A stretch of 64,000 nt of DNA from Catonia carolina. Lineage: Eukaryota > Arthropoda > Insecta > Hemiptera > Achilidae. Of the stretch, positions 53,621-63,879 are shown piece after piece (positions within the stretch are counted from its first letter, which is position 1; the number at the start of each line of letters is the position of its first letter). The notes beneath the pieces are model-generated. The model was not told the origin of the DNA, ran no database searches, and was given only the letters and a program-made list of their open reading frames with translations. Made by a program: the position numbers and the translations under genes. The DNA lies in NCBI GenBank assembly GCA_035578175.1, contig JAQMRL010000016.1:3597501-3661500 (forward strand). Direction: 5' to 3'.

Positions 53621-53796
53621 TTTTTTTTTTTTTGTTTAACGTCCAACTGTTCTGCAATTACTGCTAATGCAGACGGTGAAGGATGAGATGATTTTTTTCT
53701 AACGTATGAAAAGATGCCGTGCCTGAATGGGATTCGAACCCAAGACCGCATGATGAGAGGCGAGCACGTTACCAACTGCGCCAATGCGGCCGGCAA
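53621..53796 (-). mobile_element. SINE-A copy with target duplication
   Basis: T-run, GTTTAACGTCCAACTGTTC to GCGCCAATGCGGCCGGC. TAGCATC at 53614-53620 and 53797-53803. Confidence 0.93.
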
Positions 53797-53919
53797 TAGC
53801 ATCAATTGCATCGCTTGAAAATTTAATTTGTAAACAATGTTTACAACGTTGTATCTGTATATTAGTGGTATAAAAATCCCTTTCATGAGAGACGCGTCTT
53901 AAGGGTAGTAACAATTTAA

Positions 53920-55420
53920 GGGGAGATGGCACGATGGTTTAAACTCAAAATTTCGATTTTTAGTTTTTTATGTTTTTCAATAGTCTAGGCCTAGATCTAT
54001 AGATCTGAAAAAAAAAAGTCACGAGTTTGCCTTTTGCGTATGGATGGGCTGTGAGGAAGGGAAGTGAAAATATGACAGTGCTGCCAACCTCAACAGTGAT
54101 ATACTACTGGTACATTTTACTAACGTGCAGCTTCTACAAGCATTTTGTAAGCTGTGGTTTATTCCGAGAAAATGTTTTCTTCATCAACGTTATAAGAAAT
54201 AAATGTGACCTGTAATATTGTCTATAGCTTAATTACATGACTAGAAATGTTTGATTTACTGTAATTACTAGCTACCTTATTCCATTGGAACAAAATTTTC
54301 TACGAATGAATCGCCTTCTTTACTATCGCTTTCACCGGCGTCGAAGAATTGCTTCTTCACGTCTTGAATTTCCTTCTTAATTTTTTTCAAATTGTGGAAC
54401 GGGAAACATCCCAGTAGTTAGCCACTCGCTCATAGCTTTTGCGAATAGGCAGAAGAAAGGATTATGTTTAGCTTAACTTTACAGCATTTTATTACACTGC
54501 ATATTACATTTCGTTCAGCACTGTGAATATTCTGCTCACGTTATCGAGAAACTGACATTTCTGTTTACGGTAACAAACAGTTAGGCCTAATATTCGTACA
54601 GTTAATCTACAAATGGTTCCGCGATATACTGTATATTTTCTGAGTATAGTATAAATTGTTATGTTTGTCATACTGAAATTAATGCGGTCGCGCACTGATG
54701 CTTTTCCCCCTTTTCCCCTCGTTGCAAACAAGGGAAAACTTGTGACTCAAGTATCTGTACCAGAAAAACATTAGAGTACGCCAAAAAAAAAGTTTTTTTA
54801 CGAAAAAATTAAGTTTTTATCAAGTTTACACAGAAAAATGATTATGTTACCAAGAACGAATATTTTTCACAATTTAATACTGCTCGTTTTAGTGCATAGA
54901 GAATTTTGAATTTAAATTATCTGCATCACTTTTTTTTGTATTCTCAGCTGTTGGTTCAGCTTTCTAAACAAAACTGTTGATGGGAAATTTACTTGTTTGT
55001 GTAAATTTTGTTTTAGATTTGTGTCTTCTTGTTTCTTGCGTTTTCCTAAAAATTTAGATTTTTAACACTAGGTACATTTTTCTCAGAAACCAATGAACCT
55101 ACCAGGCTGACATTTTTACCAGTTAATTATCTTGTACAGCCACATATAACGACATTTTTATGACTTCCTTAGGTGCTCCAAAAATTAATAATACGCAAAA
55201 AACGTAGAAGTCAATTTGTAAAAATTTTATTTTATTCGTAGTTAAAAAAAAATGGTACGGTCCAAAGATTAAATTGAAAAAATGTCAGTAGCTAGAGAAA
55301 ATCTATAACAAAACGATTAAGTGTGTAAAGTTTAATTTCCCTATCTTTTACCAGTACTATGAAAAATGTATCTAAAAGTAGCAAATTTAACATTTGCAAG
55401 ATACAAAGTACAGTCTCCCT
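53920..55420 (+). mobile_element. Family E element, complete, containing family G
   Basis: TTAA (53916-53919), GGGGAGATGGCACGATGG to AAAGTACAGTCTCCC, TTAA (55421-55424). Without G (about 54020-54750) it is about 770 bp. Confidence 0.82.
54020..54750. mobile_element. Family G element, second copy
   Basis: CACGAGTTTGCCTTTTGCGT to AAGGGAAAACTTGTG. Homologous to 6833-8063 but with no R insert. Its transposase-like frame is more decayed (traces at about 54345-54500). Confidence 0.7.
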
Positions 55421-55733
55421 TTAAAAAACGGAAATAATTTAAATTTTTTTGGAAAACCATTAGTGATTTCTGTATCTACTCTTTAAGAATCGAATGACAC
55501 TATTTTCATTTCCTAATTCCGACTTTGACTTCTTGACCACCGGTTTTGGGCCACTTCCGGTCGAAACCGGAACTTCAAACCCAATTCAGACCTACTAAAA
55601 TTTTGTGTAGATTACGAATATGAGAACCGTTTATTCCTATCTCTTGTAAATTCTGACTGTGATTTATTAACTTCCGGTCGAAACCGGAACATAAAACTCA
55701 ATCCAGGCCCACTAACGTTTTGTGTAGATTTTT

Positions 55734-56497
55734 ACTTTCTCTTGCCTATATGAATATATTGGAAAGGAAAGTATTGTTTTCATGTTGATTTTAAGAAATC
55801 CACTCTTCACCGGATCTACACGTTTTCAGACCCCCTAAACCCAGAAACATGTTTTTAGCGATTAGTCTGTGTGTGTGTGTGTGTGTGTGTACAGAATATC
55901 TCAAGAATGGAACATCGTACGAACTTGAAACTAGAAACTTAAGTTAGGTACCACTAGACCTACAGGACTGGACACGAACATTTTCATCAAAATCGGTCAA
56001 CCGGTAGTAGTAGTTTATTCGTGTAATTTTTCACTTTTTTGCGATTTTCTCAAAAACGGCTCCTATGATTTTTTTTAAAATCGTCTCATTTACTAAACGT
56101 TTTATGCTCTACAAGATAGGGTAGGCGCCATGTGTGCTGAAATTCTCGGTGAGGCTGTTTTCACGTAAAAAATTATTTTTTTAAGATTGCGGCTTTAATA
56201 TGCATTTTAGCGTAAAAATGTATAACAAAAGTTGTAGATAATTAAAAATGCTACAGCTTTTATTCCAATTTTTTTTGTATAACGCTTGGTTTAGCGGTAA
56301 TTAGCGATTTTCTGTATTTTTTTCACGAAAAAGTGTGAAAAATCGATTTTTTCAAGATTTCAGCCTTAGTATGCATTTTACGACAAAAAAGTTAGTTTTT
56401 TGTTTATTTCTAATGTTTTATTACTAATATTAGGTTTATTGTTAATTATTTGCATTGACATGAAAAAGTTGTGTGAGTGTTTCACACCAGATTTTTT
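55734..56497 (+). mobile_element. ACT-family element, internally deleted
   Basis: ACTTTCTCTTGCC with a short TG tract (55868-55890). A deletion of about 180 bp joins ACGACAAAAAAGTTAG directly to TTTTTTGTTTATTTC near the 3' end. Terminal hairpin present. Confidence 0.85.
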
Positions 56498-56690
56498 TGT
56501 CAACAGTCTCGACTGGTTTGATGCAGTTCTATGTTGCGGAAGTCGTTTCATATCTACATACCTGTAACAGTAACACCCTACGTCTTTTGTAATTTGCTTT
56601 ATATATTCTAATCTTGGCCTCCCCATACAATTTACTCCCTTAATATTACCCTCCATTATTGATAGACCAATACCTGAATGTCTTTTGTAG
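56498..56690 (-). pseudogene. Non-LTR retrotransposon 3' end
   Basis: Minus strand frame: GVNCMGRPRLEYIKQITKDV, GCYCYRYVDMKRLPQHRTAS, NQS, matching the C-terminal G.GRPR..YI.Q...D.G...Y.EMKRL...R..WR.A.NQS pattern of insect non-LTR reverse transcriptases. Its end (GTCAACAGTCTCGACTGGTT, TGATGCAG) matches the common CATCAG..CTGGTTTGATGCAG tail. Confidence 0.6.
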
Positions 56691-56728
56691 ATTACGAATT
56701 TGAAAACCGTTTGTTGATATCTTTTGTA

Positions 56729-57667
56729 AAGGGTGATTCAAAAAGAGCGCCGGTTTTTAAACGGCTGGTAAATTTTTGTTTATCGGTTGGCAACATTGTT
56801 TGACCACATTCCTATTTTGGAGAACATTCCGATTGACGATTCAGTTGTAGTTTCTCTTGTTCGCAGTGTAGTACCTACTCTCGCAGTCTGTGTCTAACCA
56901 TGGAGAAGTTAACTATTGCGCAACGAGTGTTAATCGTCAAAACATTTTACCAGAGTGGAGAGAGTTATGCGGCTACTGTCAGGCGACTTCGCGGTACTCT
57001 AGGACGTAATGAAGCACCGAATGAATCAACAGTTCGCAGGCTCATGAAAACGTTTTTTGAGACGGGTTCAACAGTCGACCTTAAAAGTTCTGGACGTCGT
57101 CGTTCTGGCCAAACTGAGCAGAACGTTGCGTTGGTTCGTGACAGTGTGGCTGTTAACCCAGCAAATTAGGGAGTTTTTGTGGCGTCATTTGGATGGAATA
57201 GACATTGACGAGTTGTGGTTTCAGCAGGATGGTGCCACCTGTCACGCTGCACGAGAAACAATGTTGTTGCTCCGTGAACGGTTCCAGGATCGCATCATTT
57301 CTCGTAATTCCGACCATCAATGGCTACCAAGGTCGTGTGACTTGACGCCTTGTGACTTTCCTCTTTGGGGTCATCTGAAGTCATTGGTGTTTGCCAATAA
57401 ACCCCGAAACATCAATGACTTGAAGGAGGAAATTCGACGGGTTGTCGGGCAAATGGAAGTCGAAACTTGTCGTGCAGTAATATCCAGTTTCATGGACAGT
57501 GTTGATGCGTGCCAGCGCAGTAGAGGAGGACACATGCATGACATCATTTTTTATACATAAAATCGGAAGGAAAGATGAACTTGTTGATGTATTTATTTTC
57601 AGTTTTTCAATAAAATAAATCTCTTAATTTGATATATCAAAACCGGCGCTCTTTTTGAATCACCCTA
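56729..57667 (+). mobile_element. Mariner-like (DD41D) copy, internally deleted
   Basis: Ends GGGTGATTCAAAAAGAGCG and complement, with TA at both edges (56727-56728, 57668-57669). Homologous to 13707-15064, minus about 0.4 kb. Inserted in family J: removing it restores TATCTTTTGTA then GTATCTGAC. Confidence 0.9.
56900..57560 (+). pseudogene. Mariner-like transposase, deleted and frameshifted
   Basis: 56900-57169 encodes residues 1-88 of the transposase (MEKLTIAQRVLIVKTFYQSG to DSVAVNPA) and then stops. The sequence jumps at about 57165 from the codons for AVNPA to those for IREFLWRHLDGIDIDELWFQ in another frame, which runs to the normal stop at 57560. About 140 codons are lost, including D159 and part of the second helix-turn-helix. 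D252 and D294 equivalents remain (WFQQDGATCH, TPCDFPLWG). Non-functional, but it could be moved in trans by the intact copy because both ends are kept. Confidence 0.93.
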
Positions 57668-57825
57668 TAGTATCTGACAACTGGATGTGACGGACGGAAT
57701 GACAAATGAAAATAATAGATGCTAAGTTTAAAAATTTCCATCAACAAGTGTGTGCGTGCAGGTGAGTTTAATTTGTTCTACAACATAAACCATTATAATC
57801 AATGTTTTTTTCTCCGTCTTGGACC

Positions 57826-57985
57826 AGGTGAGGTGACTTAACACGTTTCTAGAAGCTCTTTTTGCAGCCCACGTTCTTAGCATTCGTTCACTGTTCGCTT
57901 TTCTTCTTTCTTCTGTCCACCGGCTGTTCTGTTTTTGCTTTTCATAAAAGCCCTTAAACTCTGTAATTTGTTATCTGAATTTCCG
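57826..57985 (-). pseudogene. Unrecognised basic coding fragment
   Basis: The minus strand reads openly FYEKQKQNSRWTEERRKANS, ERMLRTWAAKRASRNVLSHL. The RW.EERR..NSERM..WAAKR composition looks like a basic segment of a retroelement protein, but I cannot assign it. Confidence 0.25.
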
Positions 57986-57990
57986 TCGAT

Positions 57991-58575
57991 TTAACCCATT
58001 AATTCACCTTGGCCATGTACATGTACATAAAATTTTACCTATTCTTATGCGCACTAAACTGCGCACATATCGCTTTGCGTAAAATTGGCCACATACATGC
58101 ACAAATTCTTTAAGAGTCCAGCAAGTACTGCAATCTATTGGAACTTTTGAAAAGTTTTAATAATAAAAAAAAATAGTATTTTAAGAATATAATGTTTTTT
58201 TAATTCCTAGTATGTGTACGTTGCAATCTGTTCAATTCAGAACAATAAGCAACCCCATGACCCAATGAGATGAGGATGATGTGTATGAAGTGTAAATGAG
58301 GTTTAGTCTTCTACAGGCTCAGGTCGACCATTCATGAGAGAGTATGGTTAATTGAACCCCAACCATCAAAGTACACCGGTAACCACTGTCTAGTATTCAA
58401 ATCCGTATAAAAATAACTAACTTTACTAGGATTTGAACCAGGAACCTTCGTCTCCGCAAATCAGCTGTTAAATAGCTGATTTTGGCGACGACTTTACCTT
58501 TAGACCAACCCGGTGGGTAAGAATATAATAACTTTCTTAAATTCTAAGATAAAAATTCGTGACTGAATGGGTTAA
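57991..58575. mobile_element. TTAA element carrying SINE-B
   Basis: TTAA at 57991-57994 and 58572-58575; ends CCCATTAATTCACC and complement CCCATTCAGTCACG, loosely inverted. About 255 bp without the SINE and its duplication. Repeats ATGTACATGTACAT and GCGCACATATCGC inside. piggyBac-like by target and CCC ends; a different family from 18241. Confidence 0.6.
58194..58517 (-). mobile_element. SINE-B with perfect 12-bp target duplication
   Basis: Minus strand, TAGTATGTGTACGTTGCAAT to CCAACCCGGTGGG. TAAGAATATAAT at 58182-58193 and 58518-58529. Confidence 0.95.
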
Positions 58576-58754
58576 GTTTTCTCGGTTTATTCCAGTTTTT
58601 TTTTCAATAACCTTTCTGACTTCTTTAAACCATGTATCCCACAAATTAGTTGCATATTTTAATGTTTTAAAAATTTGTTTTATCAACTAGTCGTCATCCA
58701 TTTTGTATAGGTGACCGCAAAATTTCCCGTTTTTTTTTTGTAATCGTTTCAAAG
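58576..58754. other. Unannotated stretch
   Basis: T-rich, nothing recognised. Confidence 0.3.
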
Positions 58755-59040
58755 AAAAGTATGTTTATCACCATACTAAAAAGTATGCTCTCTAAAAAGC
58801 ATCTAATTTCCAACCTGGAAATGACATCTTCACTTCTTCACCGCAGGGTCTGTCTGTATAATGGAATTCATTTCTTTGAGAGGAGATAACTCTGACTAAT
58901 GTCTTTTACACCTCTACCTCTTCTGTTCTTAAATGCTTCAGTCATATAACTTGGTGGTGATAAGAAACAGAAGTATATTTTGTAGCCCTGAAACTAGCAG
59001 ATTGAGTGCAGATTTTAACACGCCATTTGTTTGATGTGAA
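58755..59040 (-). mobile_element. Family R retroposon, old and truncated
   Basis: Minus strand, diverged: TCACTTCTTCACCGCAGGGT, GAGAGGAGATAACTCTGAC, ACCTCTACCTCTTCTGTTCT. The 3' tail is missing. Confidence 0.7.
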
Positions 59041-59098
59041 CAAACAAACAGAATATCCATTTTAAATTCATATGACCAGGTTTTAGGTTTTTTTAACA

Positions 59099-59453
59099 CC
59101 TAATATGTGTACGTTGCAATCTGTTCAATTCAGAACAATAAGCAACCCCATGACCCAATGAAATGAGGATGATATGTATCACGTATAGATAAGGTGTAGT
59201 CTTGTACAGACTCAGGCCGACCATTCCTGAGAGAGTCTGGTTAATTGAACCCCAACCATCAAAGTACACCGGTAACCACTGTCTATCATTCAAATCCGTA
59301 TAAAAATAACTAACTTTACTAGGATTTGAACCAGGAACCATCGTCTCCGAAAATCAGCTGTTAGGATTTGAACCAGGAACCATCGTCTCCGAAAATCAGC
59401 TGTTAGACAGCTGATTTTGGCGACGACTTTACCTCTAGACCAATCCGGTGGGT
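59099..59453 (-). mobile_element. SINE-B with internal 42-bp tandem duplication
   Basis: Minus strand, full length. AGGATTTGAACCAGGAACCA through CAGCTGTT is present twice, so box B and half the palindrome are doubled. Ends CCAATCCGGTGGG. Confidence 0.9.
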
Positions 59454-59461
59454 CTACTTTT

Positions 59462-59790
59462 TTTTTGTAATCCCTAATGTGTGTACGTTGCAATCTGTTC
59501 AATTCAGAACAATAAGCAACTCCATGACCCAATAAGATGAGGATGATATGTATGACGTGTAAATGAGGTGTAGTCTTGTACAGACCCAGGTCGACCATTC
59601 CTGAGAGAGTATGGTTAATTGAACCCCAACCATCAAAGTACACCGGTAACCACTGTCTATCATTCAAATCCGTATAAAAATAACTAACTTTACTAGGATT
59701 TGAACCAGGAACCTTCATCTCCGAAAATCAGATGTTAGACAGCTGATTTTGGCGACGACTTTACCTCGAGACCAATCCGGTGGGTCTACG
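59462..59790 (-). mobile_element. SINE-B copy in tandem with the previous
   Basis: Minus strand, AATGTGTGTACGTTGCAATC to CCAATCCGGTGGG. Shares CTATCATTCAAATCC and CAATCCGG variants with its neighbour, so the two are a recent tandem pair or one subfamily. Confidence 0.92.
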
Positions 59791-60202
59791 TTTTTAATAC
59801 ATGATTTGCAGAGAAGTCGTTCCAAATTGCCGAAATTTATTTGTTATTCTTTACGTGCCCACTTTTACTTAGGTTGTATTGTTTTAGAATAAGTTGTTTA
59901 ATATTAGTATTTTGTGATATTTGTTTCAGATTGTAATCGCATGTATTGTGGGATTTCATTGAAATAAACCTAATTATGGGAAGAAGAGAATCATTATGGC
60001 GTATACGGTTGTGGATAAATTCGGGTTAATTATCGTCAATGGCTGCACTGATTACTTCTCAACATTATTTTATACTGGCCATTAATTCACACAGGTGAAG
60101 TACTTTCGTATTATCCAAATTTATTTCCTCGAAATCATTTAACAAATTTTTTACTTCTAGGTGTTTGTGGTATTAATAAATTTTTTTAATTCATTTATTT
60201 AA
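59791..60202. other. Unannotated stretch
   Basis: No family or gene recognised. Confidence 0.35.
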
Positions 60203-60377
60203 CGTTGCATCAACTAGAAAGGTCATTAGCGACGATGTTGGGGTGTAACAATTGTACAATGGAGGATGAAATGATTTTTTGTAACGTATGAAATATGCCA
60301 TGCCTGAGTGGGATTTGAACCCAGGACCGCATGATGAGAGGCAAGCACGTTACCAACTGCGCCAATGCGGCCGGCGG
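60203..60377 (-). mobile_element. SINE-A/SINE-D hybrid
   Basis: Minus strand: GCATCAACTAGAAAGGTCAT, TAGCGACGATGTTGGGGTG (D-like tail), then ATGCCATGCCTGAGTGGGAT, box B complement and GCGCCAATGCGGCCGGC. Same hybrid as 6229-6412. Confidence 0.8.
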
Positions 60378-60529
60378 TATTAATAATAATTATAAACTGT
60401 ATTCTACAATTATTCCAAAAACTTAAACATTCAGTGGATAAAAGAAATAAAAAGAGATTTAATTCGAGTAGAACTTCAACTAACAATAAATGAACTAAAG
60501 GACAACCTTTTTTAAACATTTTATTTATT

Positions 60530-61290
60530 ACTAGCATGCCACGCGCGGCTTCGCACGCAAAACATTTGTAATCAATTTTTTTTAATAAATTGAATTTTTT
60601 TAATGCGCGCGCTTGCACTTGCATTTGTTTTGTAAAAAAATATAGCCTACATCTAACATATAAAATTCTCGTGTCACAGTGTTAGTTGCCGTACTTTTCC
60701 GAAACGGCTTAACCGATTTTGATGAAATTTTATATGTACACTTGGTAGGTCTGAGAATAGATTTTTATCTATTTTTATACCCCTAAGTGATAAGGGTGAT
60801 CCACCCCAAAAAATTTTTAAATATTTTGGACACAATTTTCATTTTTATTACCACTTGCGTTAACCACAGTCGTCGCCAAAATCAGCTGTTTAACAGCTGA
60901 TTTTCGGAAACGAACGTTCCTGGTTCAAATCCTAGTAAAGTTAGTTATTTTTATACAGATTTGAATGCTAGACAGTGGTTACCGGTGTACTTTGATGGTT
61001 GTAGTTCAATTAACAATACTCTCTCAGTAATGGTCGACCTGAGTCTGCACAAGACTACACCTCATTTACACTTCATACACATTATCCTCATCTCATTGGG
61101 TCATGGGGTTGCTTATTGTTCCGAATTGAACAGATTGCAACGTATACAAATTAGGAATTAAAAAAAAACTTGCGCTAACCACTACGCTAATGGGCCTTAG
61201 ATAAAATAAAATGAATTAAATTTCATATTTTACATAAAAACATGTTTTCTGTTCTTGGGCGTAGCAACGCGCGCCGGGTACCGCTAGTAT
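60530..61290. mobile_element. Family K element split by SINE-B
   Basis: Both ends start TACTAGC: TACTAGCATGCCACGCGCGG and complement TACTAGCGGTACCCGGCGCG. Inner motif CGAAACGGCTTAACCGATTT, TGATGAAATTTTATATGTAC, common near one end of such insect repeats. Confidence 0.6.
60866..61165 (+). mobile_element. SINE-B, 5' truncated
   Basis: GTCGTCGCCAAAATCAGC, perfect palindrome, box B, tail ACAAATTAGGAATTAAA. Flanks CACTTGCGTTAACCACAG and ACTTGCGCTAACCACTAC suggest target duplication ACTTGCGYTAACCAC. Confidence 0.9.
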
Positions 61291-61354
61291 TATGTAAATT
61301 TGTAATTGACAACTTGGCGTTTTCCAATTGTGTGCATCCAATTTGGTACATATA

Positions 61355-61645
61355 GGTATCAGACGAACTAATGTCTCATAGCCAAGCGAGTGAGAGGGAG
61401 ATATGTGGTATAGCTACGCATGCGCTCAAAGGTCTTTACCGTTGTAATCCAAATCTGAAAACATACTACAGTCGTTATTTTGCTGTTGTTAGTTTACTGC
61501 ATGCATAAACGCTTGCTCACAACAATGAGTAAAATTATACGACAATGTTATTGGAACGGCGCGTATCATATAGCTAGTGCGAGTGAGACCGTTATGCATT
61601 CTGTCACTTCCACGGCTAGGGGACATTAGTTCATCTGAATACTGT
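61355..61645. mobile_element. Short TIR element (MITE)
   Basis: Left CAGACGAACTAATGTCTCAT and right complement CAGATGAACTAATGTCCCCT, followed on both sides by AGCC; about 290 bp. Interior GAGTGAGA motifs near both ends. The last ~110 bp recur at 62408. Confidence 0.7.
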
Positions 61646-61651
61646 ACTACC

Positions 61652-62407
61652 TTAAGAGAGTCATAGTTACGACCGCACCGGGGGGTCTGGGGGGCCGGTT
61701 AGGCCCTCCGGGGAGACGGACACGGTACCAAGCACCCTTATAACGCTAGAATCCACAGCCGACCCGCGGGTTGACCCCGTTACAAAGCACACCGACCCAA
61801 TCGCCGATCGCACTCCCGGGAATCATTCGACTGTGTCAGACGTAGGAAGCTCAGGCACCGAACTTACTCTCGCATTGCACCAGGATGGAACCGCTGATGG
61901 ACCGGCCCAAGTATGCCAAGGGAGCAACGTGGGATCCCAGCGACACACCCGGGACAGGATAGAAGCAACACTCCAAAAGCCTCGGAGAAAAGAGTGAAGC
62001 TCCCCCTACTATTAAGTGTTAAAGCACACGCAGTGAACGCAATACAGAGACACTACACAACCCCCTCAAGGTGGATACTAAATAGCAAAGTGACCAAGGC
62101 CACGAAACCACAACCACTCAGAATCCGTCTCCATAGCTGGGCACCGACTAGCCAACGCCGGTGGGGCTCCCAACTCCCCAAGAACTCATGTCGACAAGGC
62201 TCCCCCTGTCACGTTTGATGAGTAACCGTCGCAGCCTCTCACGAGAACTGCTACCACACATCACCCCTGCAAGGCAGAGCCCTTTCTCAGACCTCGGACT
62301 CCCAGATTTCGGGTATCTGCAATACAGGTTCGGGAGTCTAGAGGGGCACTACTCCCAGGGTAAACCCTCCCAGGGTAAACAGCGCGTGGTCAACCGTTTA
62401 CCCGCAA
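61652..62407. other. GC-rich foreign-looking insert
   Basis: About 756 bp clearly richer in G+C than everything around it (CGGGGGGTCTGGGGGGCCGG, CTCCCGGGAATC, CCCTCCCAGGGTAAA). CTCCCAGGGTAAAC is tandemly doubled at about 62352-62380. Frames of 92-101 codons exist on the plus strand with no motif I recognise. Could be a fragment of a GC-rich non-LTR retrotransposon. Confidence 0.6.
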
Positions 62408-62518
62408 ACAATGTTATTGGAACGGCGCGTATCATATAGCTAGTGCGAGTGAGACCGTTATGCATTCTGTCACTTCCACGGCAAGGGGACTTCAGTTCAT
62501 CTGAATACTGTACTACCT
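62408..62518 (+). repeat. 110-bp direct repeat of 61543-61651
   Basis: ACAATGTTATTGGAACGGCG to GAATACTGTACTACC, nearly identical to the MITE's 3' part (GGCAAGGGGACTTCAG versus GGCTAGGGGACATTAG). Confidence 0.93.
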
Positions 62519-62559
62519 ACTGTATAATACTAGTACCTACTGTACTGTATTTAAGAAAT

Positions 62560-62660
62560 TCAAACATCCCTTTCTGTATTTTCCATAACCGGATTTTCTC
62601 ATAATCCGGCTTACCCTAGGTCACAATTGATCCGGATAAGTGAGTTTCTACTGTACACGT
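62560..62660 (-). mobile_element. Possible pogo/Tigger-type end
   Basis: Complement starts TACAGTAGAAACTCACTTAT, CCGGATCAATTG. This CAGTAGAAACTC..TTATCCGGA pattern is typical of pogo-type inverted ends, with a TA edge. No second end or transposase is seen. Confidence 0.35.
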
Positions 62661-62854
62661 TAAAACAAAAAAAACTACCGTCTAGGGTTCATTCAGATGA
62701 GGAAACACAGAAAACATCAGAAACAATGAAAAAATACTGAGAATAGAAATTAAAGAGAACCCAAAAGAAGGTAAAGGAAACCCAAAACTGACTAAAGTGA
62801 TTCAATGCGGTCATAGAAGCATAAAAGAAGCATAAAAGCATAAAAGTTTAAAAA

Positions 62855-63357
62855 AATGTAGTGTGAAACGTTCACACTACTTTCTTTTGCTAATGCAAAT
62901 AATAAACCATATAGCCTATGTGACTTTCCCTTGCCAATGTAAATAATACAACATAATTATAATCTACGTTTAATCATGAGTAAACAATGTAAAATGAGAA
63001 CCTTTACCTGATTTTAATCAACTTTTTTTTAAATTTACGTATTAAGACGTACATATTATTAAGATGTAATATTTAAAGAAAACCATTTTTAACCTCGAGA
63101 ACAACTCCAAGAATTTTACCAGACTGCTGCTTATCGTGTCTTGTAGAGCACAGAGAATGTATAAAATTAGGTAATTTTCAAAAGTATTGTTGGAGAAGAT
63201 TTTGGGAAAATGCAAAAAAAGAAAAATTGCACGAATAAACTGTTACTTATGGTTGACCGATTTTGATGAAAATGTTCTTGTTGGGTCTCCTAGTGGTACC
63301 TAACTTAAGTTCCAAATTTCAAATTCGTACGATAATCCGTTCTTGAGATATTTTGTT

Positions 63358-63388
<31 letters not shown>

Positions 63389-63395
63389 ACACACG

Positions 63396-63443
<48 letters not shown>

Positions 63444-63551
63444 AACAAACAAACAGATCATTCGTTAAAAATATGTTTTTTGAGTTTTCAGGGAGGGCTT
63501 AAAACGTGTATTTTCTCTTGCCGTATAAATTCATACGGGGTCAGAGAAAGA
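62855..63551 (-). mobile_element. ACT-family element, most diverged copy
   Basis: TGTAGTGTGAAACGTTCACA hairpin, ACTTTCTTTTGCTAATGC, internal (CA)n with CG core and (AAAC)n (63358-63455), CTCTTGCCGTATAAATTCAT and TCAGAGAAAG. It lacks about 250 bp of the middle. A second TGACTTTCCCTTGCC at about 62920 suggests a duplicated end. Confidence 0.75.
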
Positions 63552-63879
63552 CAAAAAACATTTATAAAATAAGTAAAATGTATCTTTATATTTTGTTTCA
63601 GAATATGGTGGAAAAAATAAATTGTAAATAATCAAATCGGCAGTGAGGATTTTTAAGTAATTTTCAAAATCGGCATGATTCCATTAAATGTTTACTGCAG
63701 ATTCATTTTATTAATGGCAGTAAAGAAAATGTTTGTATATACGCAACAAACATGCGCCTTCCAGTTACCAGACAGCCCGGTAAATATACATTTATTATTT
63801 TATTTTATTAGTAATAAATTGATAGCAATTTTCAAAATTTTCATTTATCAATTTGCTCTTAGTCTGAAATTTCAGAAAC
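63552..63879. other. Unannotated AT-rich stretch
   Basis: A 92-codon plus frame begins at 63675 but runs into family J complement and has no motif. Confidence 0.3.

Larger units (their letters stand above)
53860..57735 (+). repeat. Family J repeat, four-fold interrupted
   Basis: Pieces: about 53875-53919 (CCCTTTCATGAGAGACGCG), 55425-55733 (TTTCTGTATCTACTCTTTAA, CCACTTCCGGTCGAAACCGG), 56691-56728 (GTAGATTACGAATTTGAAAA) and 57668-57735 (GTATCTGACAACTGGATGTG). Inserted between them: family E (with G), an ACT element, a non-LTR 3' end and a mariner. Confidence 0.7.

Noticed and set aside
61913..62439. 101- and 92-codon frames in the GC-rich block as a transferred gene
   Set aside because: No motif recognised, overlapping frames, no start context; GC-rich DNA has fewer stops by chance.
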